Below, in pieces: positions 10,270-23,085 of a stretch of 64,000 nucleotides of DNA. A model generated the notes under the pieces. The model was not told the origin of the DNA. It saw only the letters and a program-made list of their open reading frames with translations, and did no database searches. The position numbers and the translations under genes were made by a program. Within the stretch, counting starts at the first letter, position 1, and each line of letters starts with the position of its first letter. Source of the stretch: Spodoptera frugiperda (Eukaryota; Arthropoda; Insecta; Lepidoptera; Noctuidae); contig NC_064242.1 in NCBI RefSeq assembly GCF_023101765.2, positions 8,854,327-8,918,326 of the forward strand, read 5' to 3'.

Positions 10270-13200
10270 TAAACAGTATTCATTAGTAAATTTATAGTGT
10301 GTAAAACCTTAGTGACACACTACGTGCCGCTAGCATATTTTCTCATAAAACATTTTTTAACACACGACACCTGTCCCACAAAACTCTCACGCTTAGTAAC
10401 CCTACACCGGCACCTGAAGAATACAGACTATGACTATGCAATTGCTATCACTATTACTTCTCGAAAGTTAATCGTTATGGTCTCATATTACGTGTCATAG
10501 AAACTGAGATGTGCGACAACTTTTAATGATACGGTACCTAATGATTATTTGACATTTTGATCGGTGTTTCTGTTAATATGTATTGAGTATCGTCAATGGT
10601 GTGGAATGGACTATTAGTGAATGATTTTGTAATACATTATTGAGTAGTATTTATGTAATGTCACTTTCCTTTTCGAATTGTGAATCTCAGTGTTTCAAGC
10701 TCAAAAATGTTAGGCTTATTTTAAATGTAAAATTGCTGCAAAATTGTCATGTAAAAACTTCGATAAAATATTCATGTCATTTCTTTTACCATTCTATTAC
10801 TAAAAATCTTTTCGATTAACCGCGGTAAGCGAATCAAATCACAAGATTAGGTACTTTATTCAATAAAAAATCACTTTAAAAATACCATTTTAAAGCAAAC
10901 TAGTGAACTAGAGCGACACGTTCGCAGTACGTGCTCTACAACTAAAACTTTTCAAAACTGGATATTTCAGGGGGTTATGCAAATAAGACCCTAAAGTATA
11001 CTTCTAAAGTGCTAGTTTTAATAAGTTCAAATGCACTCGGATCGGTACAAGTAGGTGCGAAAGTGCTAACTTCGCAACATTTTTCGTTTTGCCTGAACTC
11101 CCTCGAATTTACATAAGAAGCAAATCCCGTGATATTCCGCCTCGGAATATTATTAAGTAGTAATATTATGACTGCACTAACTTTGATCGTGAATTTGTTT
11201 AATGCCAGTTAGATAGTTTAATATCATTGCACATTTTATAGAGTTTAATCTTTACTATTGTTAAACTATTAAAGTATTAAATATGCTAGAAGATTAGAAG
11301 AAATTATTCGGCATAACTAATACTTAATTTAATTTAATAAAGTAACAAGGGAACCAGGAAGTGTGAATACCAGTTTTATCAACACACATTCCTGAATAAC
11401 CAACTTGACATACTAACAAAATAAATACCACAATTACAGAAACATCAAGGCACTTTAACCGTTCCTAAGCTAACAATTTAACACCCATTAGCCTGCAGTA
11501 CAAGCAGCTAATATACTATTTTCCAGTAAATATTACATAAGCATAGAAATTGGCTTAGTTCTCACATCATTCCAGTAAGTTTCCAAGAGCACTTATAATG
11601 CAAGTATGTAGTAGGTACACACGCACATGAAGCTATAATAACCAGTATAAGCTGACCTTTGATTGTGTGGAAAGATCATATAAAGAGAGATCATAATAAA
11701 CAGGATTTGTATAGGTTTAAGTGTAACCATATGTACCTATACATAGTTGTTATATGCCTGGGCACAGGTCAGTCTCGTGTTTGAATTTGTAATGTTTATA
11801 AATTACCCGATTCACAAAGGCTATTCTTATGGTAAATAGGGAGCACAATTACAATACAACAATACGATTTTAAATTAAACAATTGATGTTATGGTGTGGT
11901 TTGACAAAGGATTTAAGGCAAACTGGAAACGCAGTTCTATGTAAGAATATTACTGGATCATTTTTTGAAATTTTATGTGAATTTCCACTACTGTGTAACG
12001 TGTAACTGCTAAGTAAAAGGTATCTGAGTAAAGGCCCCGCTAGTTGATGTCTTAGGTCCTATATAGGATCATAAACAGTTTCTTTTTTTTTTAAGATCTC
12101 ACTAATAGCTTGTAGTTAAAATTGTTCCCAAATTTAACTGGTGAAAAATTGTGTCCTTTTACTTAAATTATTCAATAGCATTCTTGCAATAAAATAAACG
12201 TTACGTACTACAATAAAATAGGTAATATGCGACATCATTTCAAGCCTAGAACTAGAACTTAAGAATCTGTTCCAATATTTTACATTCTCCACAATAATGT
12301 TCATAACCCTACAAACCTACAGCACGATATGCTTCCAGGGCACAACGCACTAGGTGGCATTCTCCATAGCATCACACTAAGAGTGTATTGATGTTGTTGG
12401 TTATAGCACTTACCGTGTACTAATACCGTTATGCAGTTTGACTTACAAATAAACGATCGCGATGTTTCACTTTAGAGTCTTGTGTGTACTTAGGCACGGG
12501 CCCAAGACGATTCTACTATGATAGCTTTTGGAATTGGATCAAATATTGGTTTTAATTTTTATTGGTTGTTGGTTATCGTGTTTTAGTTGGCTTCGAGTGT
12601 GGTTGTTTGAGCCTTTGTTTGTTGTACTTGTGTGTTTGCGTAGATGTAGTCATCTTGGCTCGTGATTCGATTTGATGAATTCATTCTAAAGTTTTATATT
12701 CGATTCTAAGGTCACTTGTAATTTTATCTGGTATTAAAACCCAAAACAAACCATTTGATAAATAAACAGAACACAAATTCATTTCCACTCTAACTCCTAA
12801 AACTGTGGACACTTTAAGTCACCTTTATCCTAACTGTTGAGAGGGCATGTAATATTTACAAGGGGACATATTATCGGCTCCCCAAAAAGGCTTTTCATAA
12901 ATTTCCCACAACACCTCTGGAAGGGCCTATCCTTCAAGATAGGATAGTAATAAAATCGCCCCCGTACATATTATAGCGATATTGGTGCAAAGACACCTCC
13001 AGAGACCCATCCATTCTGTTTAGCCATTAATAGTGTATTACATAATCATAGGGCAGGCTAAATGTCTCTTTTTACGTGCGTAAATAATAAATCTTGGTTT
13101 TGTTTATGTGGTAATTTATATGGCCATGAGTAATTAGGGCATTTTATTTACTTTTAACCTCTTATCTTGTATATGAGACTCAATAGAAAATGTTGCGGAT

Positions 13201-13764
13201 AAATTTTAAATAGCAGTCACAGTCTAGTATAAGCCCTATAAACCCAATTCGTATAAGTACTACAAATATTTTCCCAGTTTCACGATCCTACAATTAGGTA
13301 CAGACTTAGAGAGTAATAAATAGCTGATCGAATGGTCCTATAAAATATACCGATTAAGTGAGCTCATGAACTCATTCAATATTTTGGTTTAGAGGTAAAA
13401 CCTTTAATACTGTAAGTAGCCTGAATCTAAAAAGACCTATAAAAGTCAACCGTCGATTTTATTGGCAAGTCTTGAGAAACTTTTTAGTTCCTTTTAATTT
13501 TGTAGTAGCTCTTAGACCTAGTACTTTTGAAATTTGTTTGCAATAAAACTAGAGTATACTAGTTATTAGAACAAAATGTTACCTAAACCTAATAATTATC
13601 TTTATACTAATTTAAATTGTATATGACTACTTCACACTTACGTTTTATCAGTTTCCCTGCCTTAGCAACAGAGATGTAGGTTCATATCTCCGAAAAAGTA
13701 GAAAAGTTACCAAGTCAAAATAAAATTCCTAATAAAAACTAATGCTTGAATTATAACCACACGC
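10270..13764. other. no gene seen
   Basis: About 3.5 kb of AT-rich DNA without a convincing frame, RNA gene or repeat family. A 67-codon frame at 10297-10500 is unremarkable. Confidence 0.45.
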
Positions 13765-13955
13765 AATGCCACTATATAATGTACAACCACTTTTTACCAT
13801 TTTTGGGGCTCCGTGTTCCGCTACTCCGTGCTACCACTGAGAAATTTTCGAGGAACCGAAAAAAGCTTAGTAATACTTTGCCCGATCCGTAAATCGAACC
13901 CGAGACCCGTTTTCCGGCAGTCGAACTCGCAAACACTCGACCAATGAGGCAGTCA
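13765..13955 (-). mobile_element. SINE family A, partial copy
   Basis: On the minus strand it has a tRNA-like head: TGACTGCCTCATTGGTCGAG (A-box region), then GGTCTCGGGTTCGATTTACG (B-box). The body contains AAGTATTACTAAGC and GCACGGAGTAGCGGAACACG. It matches the copies at 18.6 kb and 61.7 kb, but the distal tail is shorter. It has an internal Pol III promoter type, no coding capacity, and would have depended on a LINE for movement. Confidence 0.75.
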
Positions 13956-14550
13956 AATTAAAATTCTTCATAAAATAAAATTAGGTACTACAAAAACATA
14001 AATCTATCTACTCCGTAGACGAAGCAATAAAAACATAAGCTACTATTTATAAAATATGCAAACCCTCAACGCTAAATAATAACGAAGAAGATGTTCATGA
14101 AAGCGAAAATAAAAAGCGCAAAGATAAAGAGGGGATACTTAAAAATTTACATTTTAAAGGAGTCCAAAACAGGGGTTGTAAATTGCATCTTTTTAAAATA
14201 CACAGGTTTTTACAAGATTAGCTTGGCATAACCCTCGGGGTGGCTTTGATATCAGTTACAGAGGAGATCAAACAGTTGAATTATAAAGACTGTGTAGTCT
14301 AAGAGCTGATCCTTGTAAGTATGTATCTTAATTGCGCACTTAATAGATAATTAAAGTACGACGTGAGTACCTATGATAGGTGCTTTAATGTTTGTGGTTG
14401 TATGCATTTTGTAATTAGGTAGTTTGGATTCTGTATCAGTCTTTTTGCGGGATGTTTTAGATACTATTTGCGTTTGTCAATCTTATGTTTTTAATGACTA
14501 TACAGTCATTAGCATGAGTCCTTTTATATCAACAAAGCTGAAATAATTTT

Positions 14551-14730
14551 GGTTGGCCCGGTGGCTGGGCAACTGACTGCCGTGCAACGTGTAGCGGGAA
14601 CGATTCCTGCACGGAACAACTCTTTGTATGGTCCATAAATTATTGTTTCGGGTATGGGTGCCATGTGCTTGTGAAATTATATGTTTGTAAACGCACCCAC
14701 GACACAGGAGAAAATCCGATTGTGTGGTAA
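14551..14730 (+). mobile_element. SINE family B copy
   Basis: A tRNA-like head begins at 14553 (TTGGCCCGGTGGCTGGGCAA), with the B-box region TAGCGGGAACGATTCCTGCA near 14592. The family body follows: CGGAACAACTCTTTGTATGG, ATTGTTTCGGGTATGGGTGC, then AACGCACCCACGACACAGGA. It shares this order with the minus-strand copy at 50.7-50.9 kb. I associate this family with noctuid moths from memory. Confidence 0.75.
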
Positions 14731-17700
14731 CATTTTTCTTTTTACAAAAATAATCATAAGATCACAAAATCCCGGTTATACAATACATAGGTTAATAAAA
14801 TATAAATACCGAAGGCCAAACTTTGGCCCAATATTATTTTTAGCTTAAATCAAAACCTCCCTTAACCTCGCATCATTATCTGTACAGTACATACGTCAGC
14901 AGGTTAACCTACTCCTCTCTGTCTAATTTCTTTAGTAGATTTTCAACTTTATCGTTTTGATATTAGGTCGAGAATCCGATATTTATTTTTACAAAATGGT
15001 GTAGGTTCACAGGCTAGTGTTTGTACATAATATCATATTTCAAAAGGGGTGTTCAAGTTTATTGCGCAAGCACGCAACCATCATTCAATTTAACACGAGT
15101 TTGGAGAAAGGTCAACAGTTTTGTTGTGATTTTGTCCTTCGAAAATGAAGGTCCATGTAGTGGAGGGTTGCAGTCGAGTACACACTACATTGTTGAAATG
15201 GATTTTCTTAAAGTTTTGATAGTAATTTTTTAAGGGTTGATGGGTAGTTCGGAAGCAGGGATTTTTTTACGTTTTTTAGAATGAAATTTTATAGTTTTCG
15301 TCATTTTGTTGGGAATTTGGGACTGTTCTTAATTTTATGTGAAAAAACTTAAAATGCCATTATTTTAAAATTACACCATATGTTTTAGGACATATTTCTT
15401 TCAATTCGTAAGTCTGTATACAATAGAGTTTCAGTGTAAAATACACTAGATCAATAAAATACTAAAAAAATGTTGCCGATAGATTTATTGTCTCAGAATT
15501 TTTATAAGAAAAATCTTTTCAATTCATTGTATCAAAAACAAATGTTTGCCCTAAGTAAATAGACCGCCGAAGTAAATTTATCACGAAGAATGCCGTGTCA
15601 TCGCAACTAAGAGCTTTGTTTAAATCATTGGAGCCCGTCACGCCTCCTACAATGACTTTATAGAAAGGGTTCCAGTTAAACAATTTGAAATAAGTGTTGT
15701 CTGTTAAGCATTAGGAATTTTAATTGAATAATTCGAATGAAGCTCGATTAATCTGTAACTGCTGCTTTTTATAGCCAACGTATTACATTTTACTTTTAGT
15801 AATTTTGTTTCGAAATATACCAAGACATTTTTACCTCGATGACAGATGAGTTTATCAATTTTTTTTAAATAAAAAAGAACAAATAATGCCGTGGGCAGCT
15901 GCGTTAGACAATGCCCTTTTTCTTTCTGATTTGTTAATAACGCTTTTTTTTATTAACCGACCGTAAAATAGATGTGGATGATCATTAATTATTACAGGGC
16001 CGCAGTTTGTTTTAGCTCGGTCACGGCCTACAAATTTATGTATGAGCAAAACCATTAAGGGATTGTCGCTTCGGGTCATTTTGTTTGTAACATATTTAAA
16101 AAAAATCTTCGTTGTGCATAAATTAAAAGAGGGGTTTAAATTAACCCACCTTTACGCTCACGTAAACACATTATATCCATGTTCGGTTAATTGCCGAGTT
16201 AGCAGAGTAAATAAAGCGCTAAACACTCTCACTGAATTGGATGTACGAGTAGCTACGTAAATATTAAAATTTTATGTAGACGCTGTATTTTTTATAATAA
16301 TAATTGAAAGCAAATATAGGTATTTACTTCCAATATTTAACAAATTTTATAACTTAAAAAGAACAACTTAAATTGTATTCTAAACAATCATAACAATTAT
16401 TTCTTCTCTACTCAGTATTTCATAATAATAACAACAGCAAAGCAACCTGCTCATACAAGTTCTCACATCTGTACCAGTATCGAGTATCTAAATTCTGTGA
16501 CAGGTGAATGTTTGTTTTTGTCTCCTCTGCATATCATATGGTCGATGAATAAAAATCCGAGCATTGTCACCTGCGCAACACATTGCGTGGGACCCACCTT
16601 ACAAGGACATTACTTTTAACCTAATTAGTTTTATGTGAGAAGTTGAATTAACCTGCTAATAGACCAACTTCGGCAGTTCCCACGCCAATGATTGACATGA
16701 GAATGTTTTAAACAGTGCATAATAGTAGCCTGGTTTGAATAGATAGCGAAGTAAATACACTTTCACCTAACATGTCGATTTCACGCGAATTGAAACCTTT
16801 GGCATCATGAATGGTTTTTGTATTACGCAATTCAAAATGCTGCTCCTTTGGGTCGATTCTTGTAAGGGTCACACCTACACGTGTGCAAAATCCCCTGACA
16901 ATGGGATACAGCCTAACAATTGATTGCGGTGTATCGCCAATATTGTGGCGAGACGAATCCATTGTTGTGCATTCTGGTGACCTAATGACTTGTTTTGCAC
17001 AAGCCCGTATCAGGTAACTGCGACAGATGTACGAAGCCAGATAGTGGGAAAGTATGAGATGCAAGCTAAGGCAGACGTGACTTTGTTAGACTTTCTACTG
17101 TAATAACGTTCTGGGTGCACTTAACTTGTCATTCGTGGGAATATAAATAATGGTTATGACAATCTCTGGTGTCATCAAAGAAACAATGAGAAAGTTTTTG
17201 TTCTAGGTACTGCCTGTAGTGTTGGGAAGTGATCTAGGTTTTATTTATGGCCCTATATATTATAAGTAACAAAAACCTCTAAATGAGTACGGTACTTCTT
17301 TTATAGCAAAACAACGAAGATGTTATCATCATACCGTCAATAAATTGCTTCTACGTCATAGCTATTGTTTTCTTTGTCATTTTAGAAAAAAATCTAATTG
17401 CTTTTATGTTATTGCTATTGTTTTCTTTGTCATTTTAGAACAAATCTAGACTGTATATCAGTTACGTACACATAAATTATAGCATCAAATTCGTATCAAA
17501 AACAAGCAATCAATATTTTGTTTAAGCCATTTTGTGCCGTAATGCATACCACCACCACGGGCGGTACCGCACCAGGGCACCACTCCATGTGTTGGTCTAG
17601 GACACTTCATTCTGTTGACTCCAACCCAGGGTTTATGTCTAAACTGTCATGTTGTCAGAAAACTTGCAGTTACACCGACTCCGCGGGAAATAGCAGAAAT

Positions 17701-18624
17701 ATTGGCAGGTTGCTCTAAAAACAGATATGAAAACCGACAATTTGATTGTTGCGAAATATAATGTACTAAAATAGATACATTATTGGGCCATAAACAGCAG
17801 AGATTTTGATTCAGGAACTTTGTTGTATTGGATATTATAAGCATTGCCCAAAGAAATAATTTACTTCAGTAATCAAGTATTTATAGTACGATCAGAATTA
17901 ATTCTAATTCTGAACCTGATCAGAATAAGGAAATATATTCATAGATAGAGACAATGAATGTTTTTCCTGGTAACATTCATAGGAACGTATAACGCAACTC
18001 TCTGTTTCCTCAAAGTTTATACATAACATAACATCATATCTGTTATTATAAGAACATGAAGCTAAGGAAACAAATCCAAAACTGAACTGTAATGTTTGCT
18101 TACAAAATGAATGTGATGGAAGCTAAAAAAGTACGTAGCTGTGTAAGTACTATTAAAGGTGGCGCTCTATAGTTTTCACCATCCCCTATGGGACAAAAAC
18201 GGTAATGTATGTATGTATTGTCCTTATAAAACATCCCTTGATCAATAACTCATCTACAGATATATAGATCAACAAAGCGCTCATAAACCACTATCCAGAG
18301 ACCTAATTCGTGCGCTGTTATAGACAATAGTCTGTTATTTGAAGCGATCATACACGCCACAGTGAAAGCGACACACATACACATTACACGAGGATAATTC
18401 CAGTGCACTTGTACTAATATAGCCGTGTATAATGTGGAGTTTGAATTGATGTGTCTATGTATTGTATTGTATTGTATGTATTAGGAACAAATTATGGACG
18501 CACTGTAATTAATTGTGGGTTAAGATTACTGTAGTATGTCGCCTGTTGACTAATTACTAAAGACAAGATGACTTAACTTAGGTTCTTGAAATGAACAAAA
18601 TATCAATGGAGTTACATTTTCAAA
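14731..18624. other. no recognised gene; short tandem duplication
   Basis: Mostly AT-rich. A frame of 118 codons on minus (16708-17064) overlaps a 68-codon plus frame; neither product is recognised. A 35-bp unit, GCTATTGTTTTCTTTGTCAT followed by TTTAGAA, occurs at 17361 and again at 17413. Both copies end in a pyrimidine-rich TTTTAG that resembles a splice acceptor. A 74-codon minus frame at 15855-16079 was also not recognised. Confidence 0.4.
18154..18169 (+). promoter_or_regulatory. CTCF-like motif AAAGGTGGCGCTCTAT
   Basis: Contains AGGTGGCGCT, close to the insect and vertebrate CTCF core AGGTGGCGC. It is a single unverified motif match; related GGTGGCGCC sites occur at 22971 and, inverted, at 58758. 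Confidence 0.25.
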
Positions 18625-18909
18625 CGTCACGCCTTTTATCCTCGAAGGGTAGGCAGAAATGCACATTAAGGTACGTAATGCCACTGTACAATGTACACCC
18701 ACTTTTCATCATTCGTGTTATGAGTCCCATATAATAGGGGGTGAGCCTATTACCATATACCGGAAATAATTCCAGACTCCTGCTACTATTGAGAAATTTA
18801 CAAAAACTAAAAAAAGCCCAGTAATACTTTACCTAACACGGGAATTGAACCCGAGACCCCTTCCCCGGCAGTCACAATTGCGACCATTCGACCAACAAGG
18901 CAATCAGTT
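18625..18909 (-). mobile_element. SINE family A, near full-length copy
   Basis: On the minus strand the head is TTGCCTTGTTGGTCGAATGG ... GGTCTCGGGTTCAATTCCCG (B-box), followed by AAGTATTACTGGGC, AATTTCTCAATAGTAGCAGG, AGTCTGGAATTATTTCCGG, and the tail phrases CTCACCCCCTATTA and GTGGGTGTACATTGTACAG. The copy at 61725-62013 runs colinearly end to end, which fixes the element's extent at about 285-290 bp. Confidence 0.85.
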
Positions 18910-18971
18910 AAATTTTCAGTTTCCTTTTAATCTCTTCATTTTATGCTACCTAACTAATAGAACATAATATA

Positions 18972-19770
18972 CAGGGTTAAAGGGTAAGTCGACCTAAATC
19001 CTTCAAGACGTGATAGTTTACATCATTCCTGACTGATTTGACCATGGGACCCCATATCCCAAACTTAACCGTTTTCAAATTATCGGCATTTTAACTTTTT
19101 TGATAAAATTTCCCATTTTTTTTGGCTATTTCTCCCTTGTTTTGTCTTTGGTGGCTAAATTTTGTTTTGTTTTTGCTTTTTTGTGTAGTAGATTAGTTGC
19201 TTTATTATTTAGAAAACTAAAACTGTAAATAACTGTACCAACTGAGTCGTAGCAGACGATCGAATGTTAAAAAAGTAAATAAATTTGTGATAAGTTGTTT
19301 TTCTTTGTAAGATATTTAAAAAAAAGTCTATGACAACTGTTCTGCAAATGTGCGTTAAAATATCTACAATTCTTCAGCTTTCTGATAAGGTATAACATGA
19401 TAGGGAATAATTTGAATTCTTTGCCAAAACATCGATAAAGTACTACAAGGTAGTAATAAGAATATCGATATTTAAGCTTCAAATTTAACTTGAGTCAGAT
19501 AACAAAATAAAACAAACTGGTTCACTTCACTTCAGAAGGAGTGTCAGGGAGTGGATTTTTTTTTGAGTGGAGAAAATCATCCAATGTCTTCTCCCACCTT
19601 GGGCGAGGCGAGAGGGAGTGTCAGACTCTTACTGACTAAAAACCACCCTGTTTCTTCTCCTGCTTTTCGAGCCGGAGCCCCGGTTAACCCGCTAGATAAT
19701 CCGCAGCTCTGGATCAGGCATCAGCCCTACTGGGCCCCATCTGAGGTTGTCTAATGGCTCTTTGAGGCGC
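18972..19770 (+). repeat. left arm of the 1.8 kb foldback element
   Basis: Inverted match to 19951-20754 along its full length. Differences are scattered single bases and small indels. Confidence 0.9.
19540..19770 (+). repeat. GC-rich dispersed repeat, copy in left foldback arm
   Basis: Runs from the T-run and GAGTGGAGAAAATCATCCAA through GAGTGTCAGACTCTTACTGA, CTGCTTTTCGAGCCGGAGCC and GGATCAGGCATCAGCCCTAC to TCTTTGAGGCGC, where the arm ends. Confidence 0.85.
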
Positions 19771-19789
19771 ACACATAAAAATCCATAGG

Positions 19790-20175
19790 GGTTAGGTCTG
19801 AACTTCTAGCTGGCCACGGTACAGGTCCGCCTCTCCCGATCCACTTATTGGGATAATTAGTGTCCAGTGCGGGCCTGCGGACGGCGAGCAAGGGTAGCTC
19901 ACCGCCCGAACAGAACCAGACCCGTGCGTGCGACGCGTAGCGTTCCGCGCGCGCCTCAAAGAGCCATCAGACCACCACAGATGGAGCCCAGTAGGGCTGA
20001 TGCCTGATCCGAAGCTGCGGACTACCTAGCGGGTTTACCGGGGCTCCGGCTCGAAAAGCAGGAGAAGGAACAGGGTGGTTTTTAGTCAGTAAGAGTCTGA
20101 CACTCCCTCTCGCCTCGCCCAAGGTGGGAGAAGTCATTGGATGATTTTCTCCACTCAAAAAAAAAGCCACTTCCT
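19790..20175 (-). repeat. GC-rich dispersed repeat, copy in right foldback arm and loop
   Basis: Minus-strand copy. It extends past the arm boundary into the loop: after TTTGAGGCGCGCGCGGAACG it continues with CACGGGTCTGGTTCTGTTCG and TACCCTTGCTCGCCGTCCGC. This copy is therefore longer than its mirror in the left arm. The inner limit of homology within the loop is uncertain. Confidence 0.75.
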
Positions 20176-20754
20176 GACACTCCTTCTGAAGTGAAGTGAA
20201 CCAGTTTGTTTTATTTTGTTATCTGACTCAAGTTAAATTTGAAGCTTAAATATCGATATTCTTATTACTACCTTGTAGTACTTCAACGATGTTTTGGCAA
20301 AGAATTCAAATTATTCCCTATCATGTTATACCTTATCAGAAAGCTGAAGAATTGTAGATATTTTAACGCACATTTGCAGAACAGTTGTCATAGACTTTTT
20401 TTTAAATATCTTATAAAGAAAAACAACTTATCACAAATTTATTTACTTTTTTAACATTCGATCGTCTGCTACGACTCAGTTGGTACAGTTATTTACAGTT
20501 TTAGTTTTCTAAATAATAAAGCAACTAATCTACTACACAAAAAAGCAAAAACAAAACAAAATTTAGCCACCAAAGACAAAACAAGGGAGAAATAGCCAAA
20601 AAAATGGGAAATTTTATCAAAAAAGTTAAAATGCCGATAATTGAAAATTGAAAACGGTTAAGTTTGGGATAAGGGGTCCCATGGTGAAATCAGTCAGGAA
20701 TGATGTAAACTATCACGTCTTAAAGGATTCAGGTCGACTTAACCTTTAACCCTG
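19951..20754 (-). repeat. right arm of the 1.8 kb foldback element
   Basis: Inverted match to 18972-19770. Confidence 0.9.
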
Positions 20755-20756
20755 TA

Positions 20757-22960
20757 TAGCAAATAGTATTACTGATCCTCCAATTCAAATAACTTTAATA
20801 ATTACAAATTCTACCAATAATAGCAAAGAGTTTAACCCCAATTAAACTTTACATTTAAAATTAATTCAATTACCGAACAAAACGTTTTTATTTAGCAAAC
20901 TAGCAACTAACAAATTTTACAAAACTATGCTAATAGAAACGAACTAAAATCAGAATCACTTGAAGCACGAACTAATTGTTCAAATTCACCACGGCTAGCT
21001 GGAGTGGTGATTAGGGTTGTGCTTAAACCATCTCGAAACCCTAATCCCGGTAACGGGTTCCCTATTAATTTGGAATGCACGTGTCCCGTACAATTGAAAC
21101 AGTATTGTAGGTACAGAGTCCATTTTAACACGCTTTGTGGACAATTATGGCCGTCAAATTGCATCGGGCGGGCATTTTAAATTGTCCTCACATTGAAAAC
21201 CTAAATTGCGAAATTGTACCAATTCTCATGTTTTGCACGCTTTAATTTAATCTCGTTCGCTAGTTGCGGTCAAATGATCAATCAATTTTTCATATGTTGC
21301 TACGTGGTTTATTAACCGCAAATGTTAAATAACTACTTGTGTTTGACTATCGAAGTACAATGAATATCGATGTTCGAATAAATTAATTTTGTGCGTACAA
21401 TTAATTAATTTATTAATTGTAATGCTGTATCGGTCGTCAATTAAGTATATTGATGCTAGTAGGTACTACAGTTTCAATCATAAAACAAAACTGTCTCCCG
21501 ACTTTAATAGGAGAGCCAATTTTGATATTGATGAGATAAGAGGTCATATTTTAGTAATTTCTTAGATGAAATTTCACCCCTTAGCATAATCCCTCCGCTT
21601 TAAACAAACACAAAGCATTATAATAAAACAGTTATGCAAACCAGTATTATATTCGCATTCATATCTTAGATTGTATCATTTCAATCTGTTCCTATGCATA
21701 TACAAGACCCCTTTCCTGTATCATTAAGCCATACCTAATTTAAATGAACAAATTTAACTTCAATTATTTTGAAGTGATCCGCCGCACCGTATCCTTTTCA
21801 CGTTCACCCTTCCCTTCATTACAATCCACAGTTCTCCATTTCTACATCTAGATAAGGGGCACCCATCTTTATTTTTCTACCCTCCTGTGTTCCTGGGGGC
21901 ACCGTTCATTTAATTCCGATTCAATCCGCGGCAAACGAAATCATTTTTTAGTAGGAAGAGATGAACTTACTGATAAAATGTTTAATCTCTTGTTTGCGAC
22001 TGCGGGATGTGCTTTCATGAAACCTTTTGAACCTGACAATAATAGTAGGTTGATATTTTTGAATTGTACCTCCATAGAAATTGATAAGAATCATTGAATA
22101 TTATTCCGAATGCTTTTTGAACTTGGTTCCCACTAAAGAGACATCGGAATAGTCATTATATTTTTAGAGAAATTCGTCTTTCTGTTTTTTTTTTAATTTT
22201 CATATTGTACTATGCACCAGATGGTAGAGGGGTGGAATGAAAGGGGTGTGTAGATCTTTAATTTATTATTGAACAATATTGACCAAATGTGATCACTTAT
22301 CGTTCGACCAATCATTGTAGCAACTGCAGTATCAAGTTCGTGGAATCGTTTCATAGTTAACATGACCGTTGCTAAGTTGCGTTAGTTTTCTGGAACAGTT
22401 TAAAGTGTATGGAACTTACCGAAGAATTTCTATGATATTCTCACCATCTTTTAGTACTCGTAATCATCACTTCTTTAAGTAGTAGTAAAAGAAGGTTTAA
22501 TTGAATTTGCTCTACATAAGATACAGTCATTGAACCGAACCTAGTTAGGATGTTAGTCACCGCAATCGGAAAGGGTCAGCAAAAAATAACTCTGTACTAA
22601 TCACCTTTTAGCGGTCATTGATTCATTTCCTATTATTCGTCTACCTACATAGAGATCACTGCGTCCAACAAATACTCGTAGGAGGTAATTATTTTCCAAA
22701 TCATATCAGTTGTCACAGAAAAGGTAAAAGGACGACCTTTTACAATTGTCTTATTTTACTACCCTTGAATATTCAAGTTTATTCTTTAACCTCAACACCA
22801 TTCGACGGCTTCTAAAAAAGTTCTACCCATGTGAACAATTGTGAACTCTTTCCTTTCTTATCATTTCACGAACACAACTCCTAATAACACATATCTATCT
22901 CAAACCTAGTCGTAGAACATACACTTGTTCCCGTTTAAACCTTACCTCGTGATGTAAAAC
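20757..22960. other. no gene seen
   Basis: AT-rich non-coding DNA. A 79-codon minus frame at 20925-21164 is unrecognised. Confidence 0.4.
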
Positions 22961-23085
22961 CAACTATCGGTGGCGCCATCTCACGATCGAGTTGTCAAAA
23001 TCAGGAACAACTGCACCCACGTGGCCGGCCATTATAACCGCAAATTGGCGCCATTAGCCTCTTTTCGCGAGGAATCGCATTCATC
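22961..23085. promoter_or_regulatory. GC-rich patch with paired TGGCGCCAT motifs
   Basis: A ~120-bp island of higher GC in AT-rich surroundings holds GGTGGCGCCATC at about 22971 and TTGGCGCCATTA at about 23045. CACGTGGCCGGCC lies between them, and a CGCGAGG stretch follows. A third TTGGCGCCATC occurs at 23601. Repeated factor-type motifs suggest a regulatory element, but this is inference only. Confidence 0.25.

Larger units (their letters stand above)
18972..20754. mobile_element. 1.8 kb foldback (long-TIR) DNA element
   Basis: Two arms of about 800 bp (18972-19770 and 19951-20754) are inverted copies that differ by only a few percent by eye, separated by a 180-bp loop. The ends read CAGGGTTAAAGG outward in and are flanked by TA on both sides (18970-18971 and 20755-20756). 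There is no transposase frame. The short mirror frames in each arm (71 codons at 19267-19482/20239-20454, 67 codons at 19551-19754/19967-20170) are simply the same sequence read from both arms and need not be proteins. The inner third of each arm, and the loop, are the GC-rich dispersed repeat. Transcripts crossing the element would form a very long hairpin. Confidence 0.85.

Noticed and set aside
14551..14640. tRNA gene candidates from A/B-box sequences (also 18840, 50816, 61940)
   Set aside because: Each box pair sits in a repeated SINE body and no cloverleaf with an acceptor stem can be drawn; these are SINE heads.
16708..17064. 118-codon minus-strand frame
   Set aside because: It overlaps a plus-strand frame, its product is not recognisable, and no splice or promoter context was found; likely chance.
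19267..20454. Paired mirror frames of 71 and 67 codons as conserved proteins
   Set aside because: They are the same sequence in the two arms of an inverted repeat, so the similarity reflects duplication, not selection.
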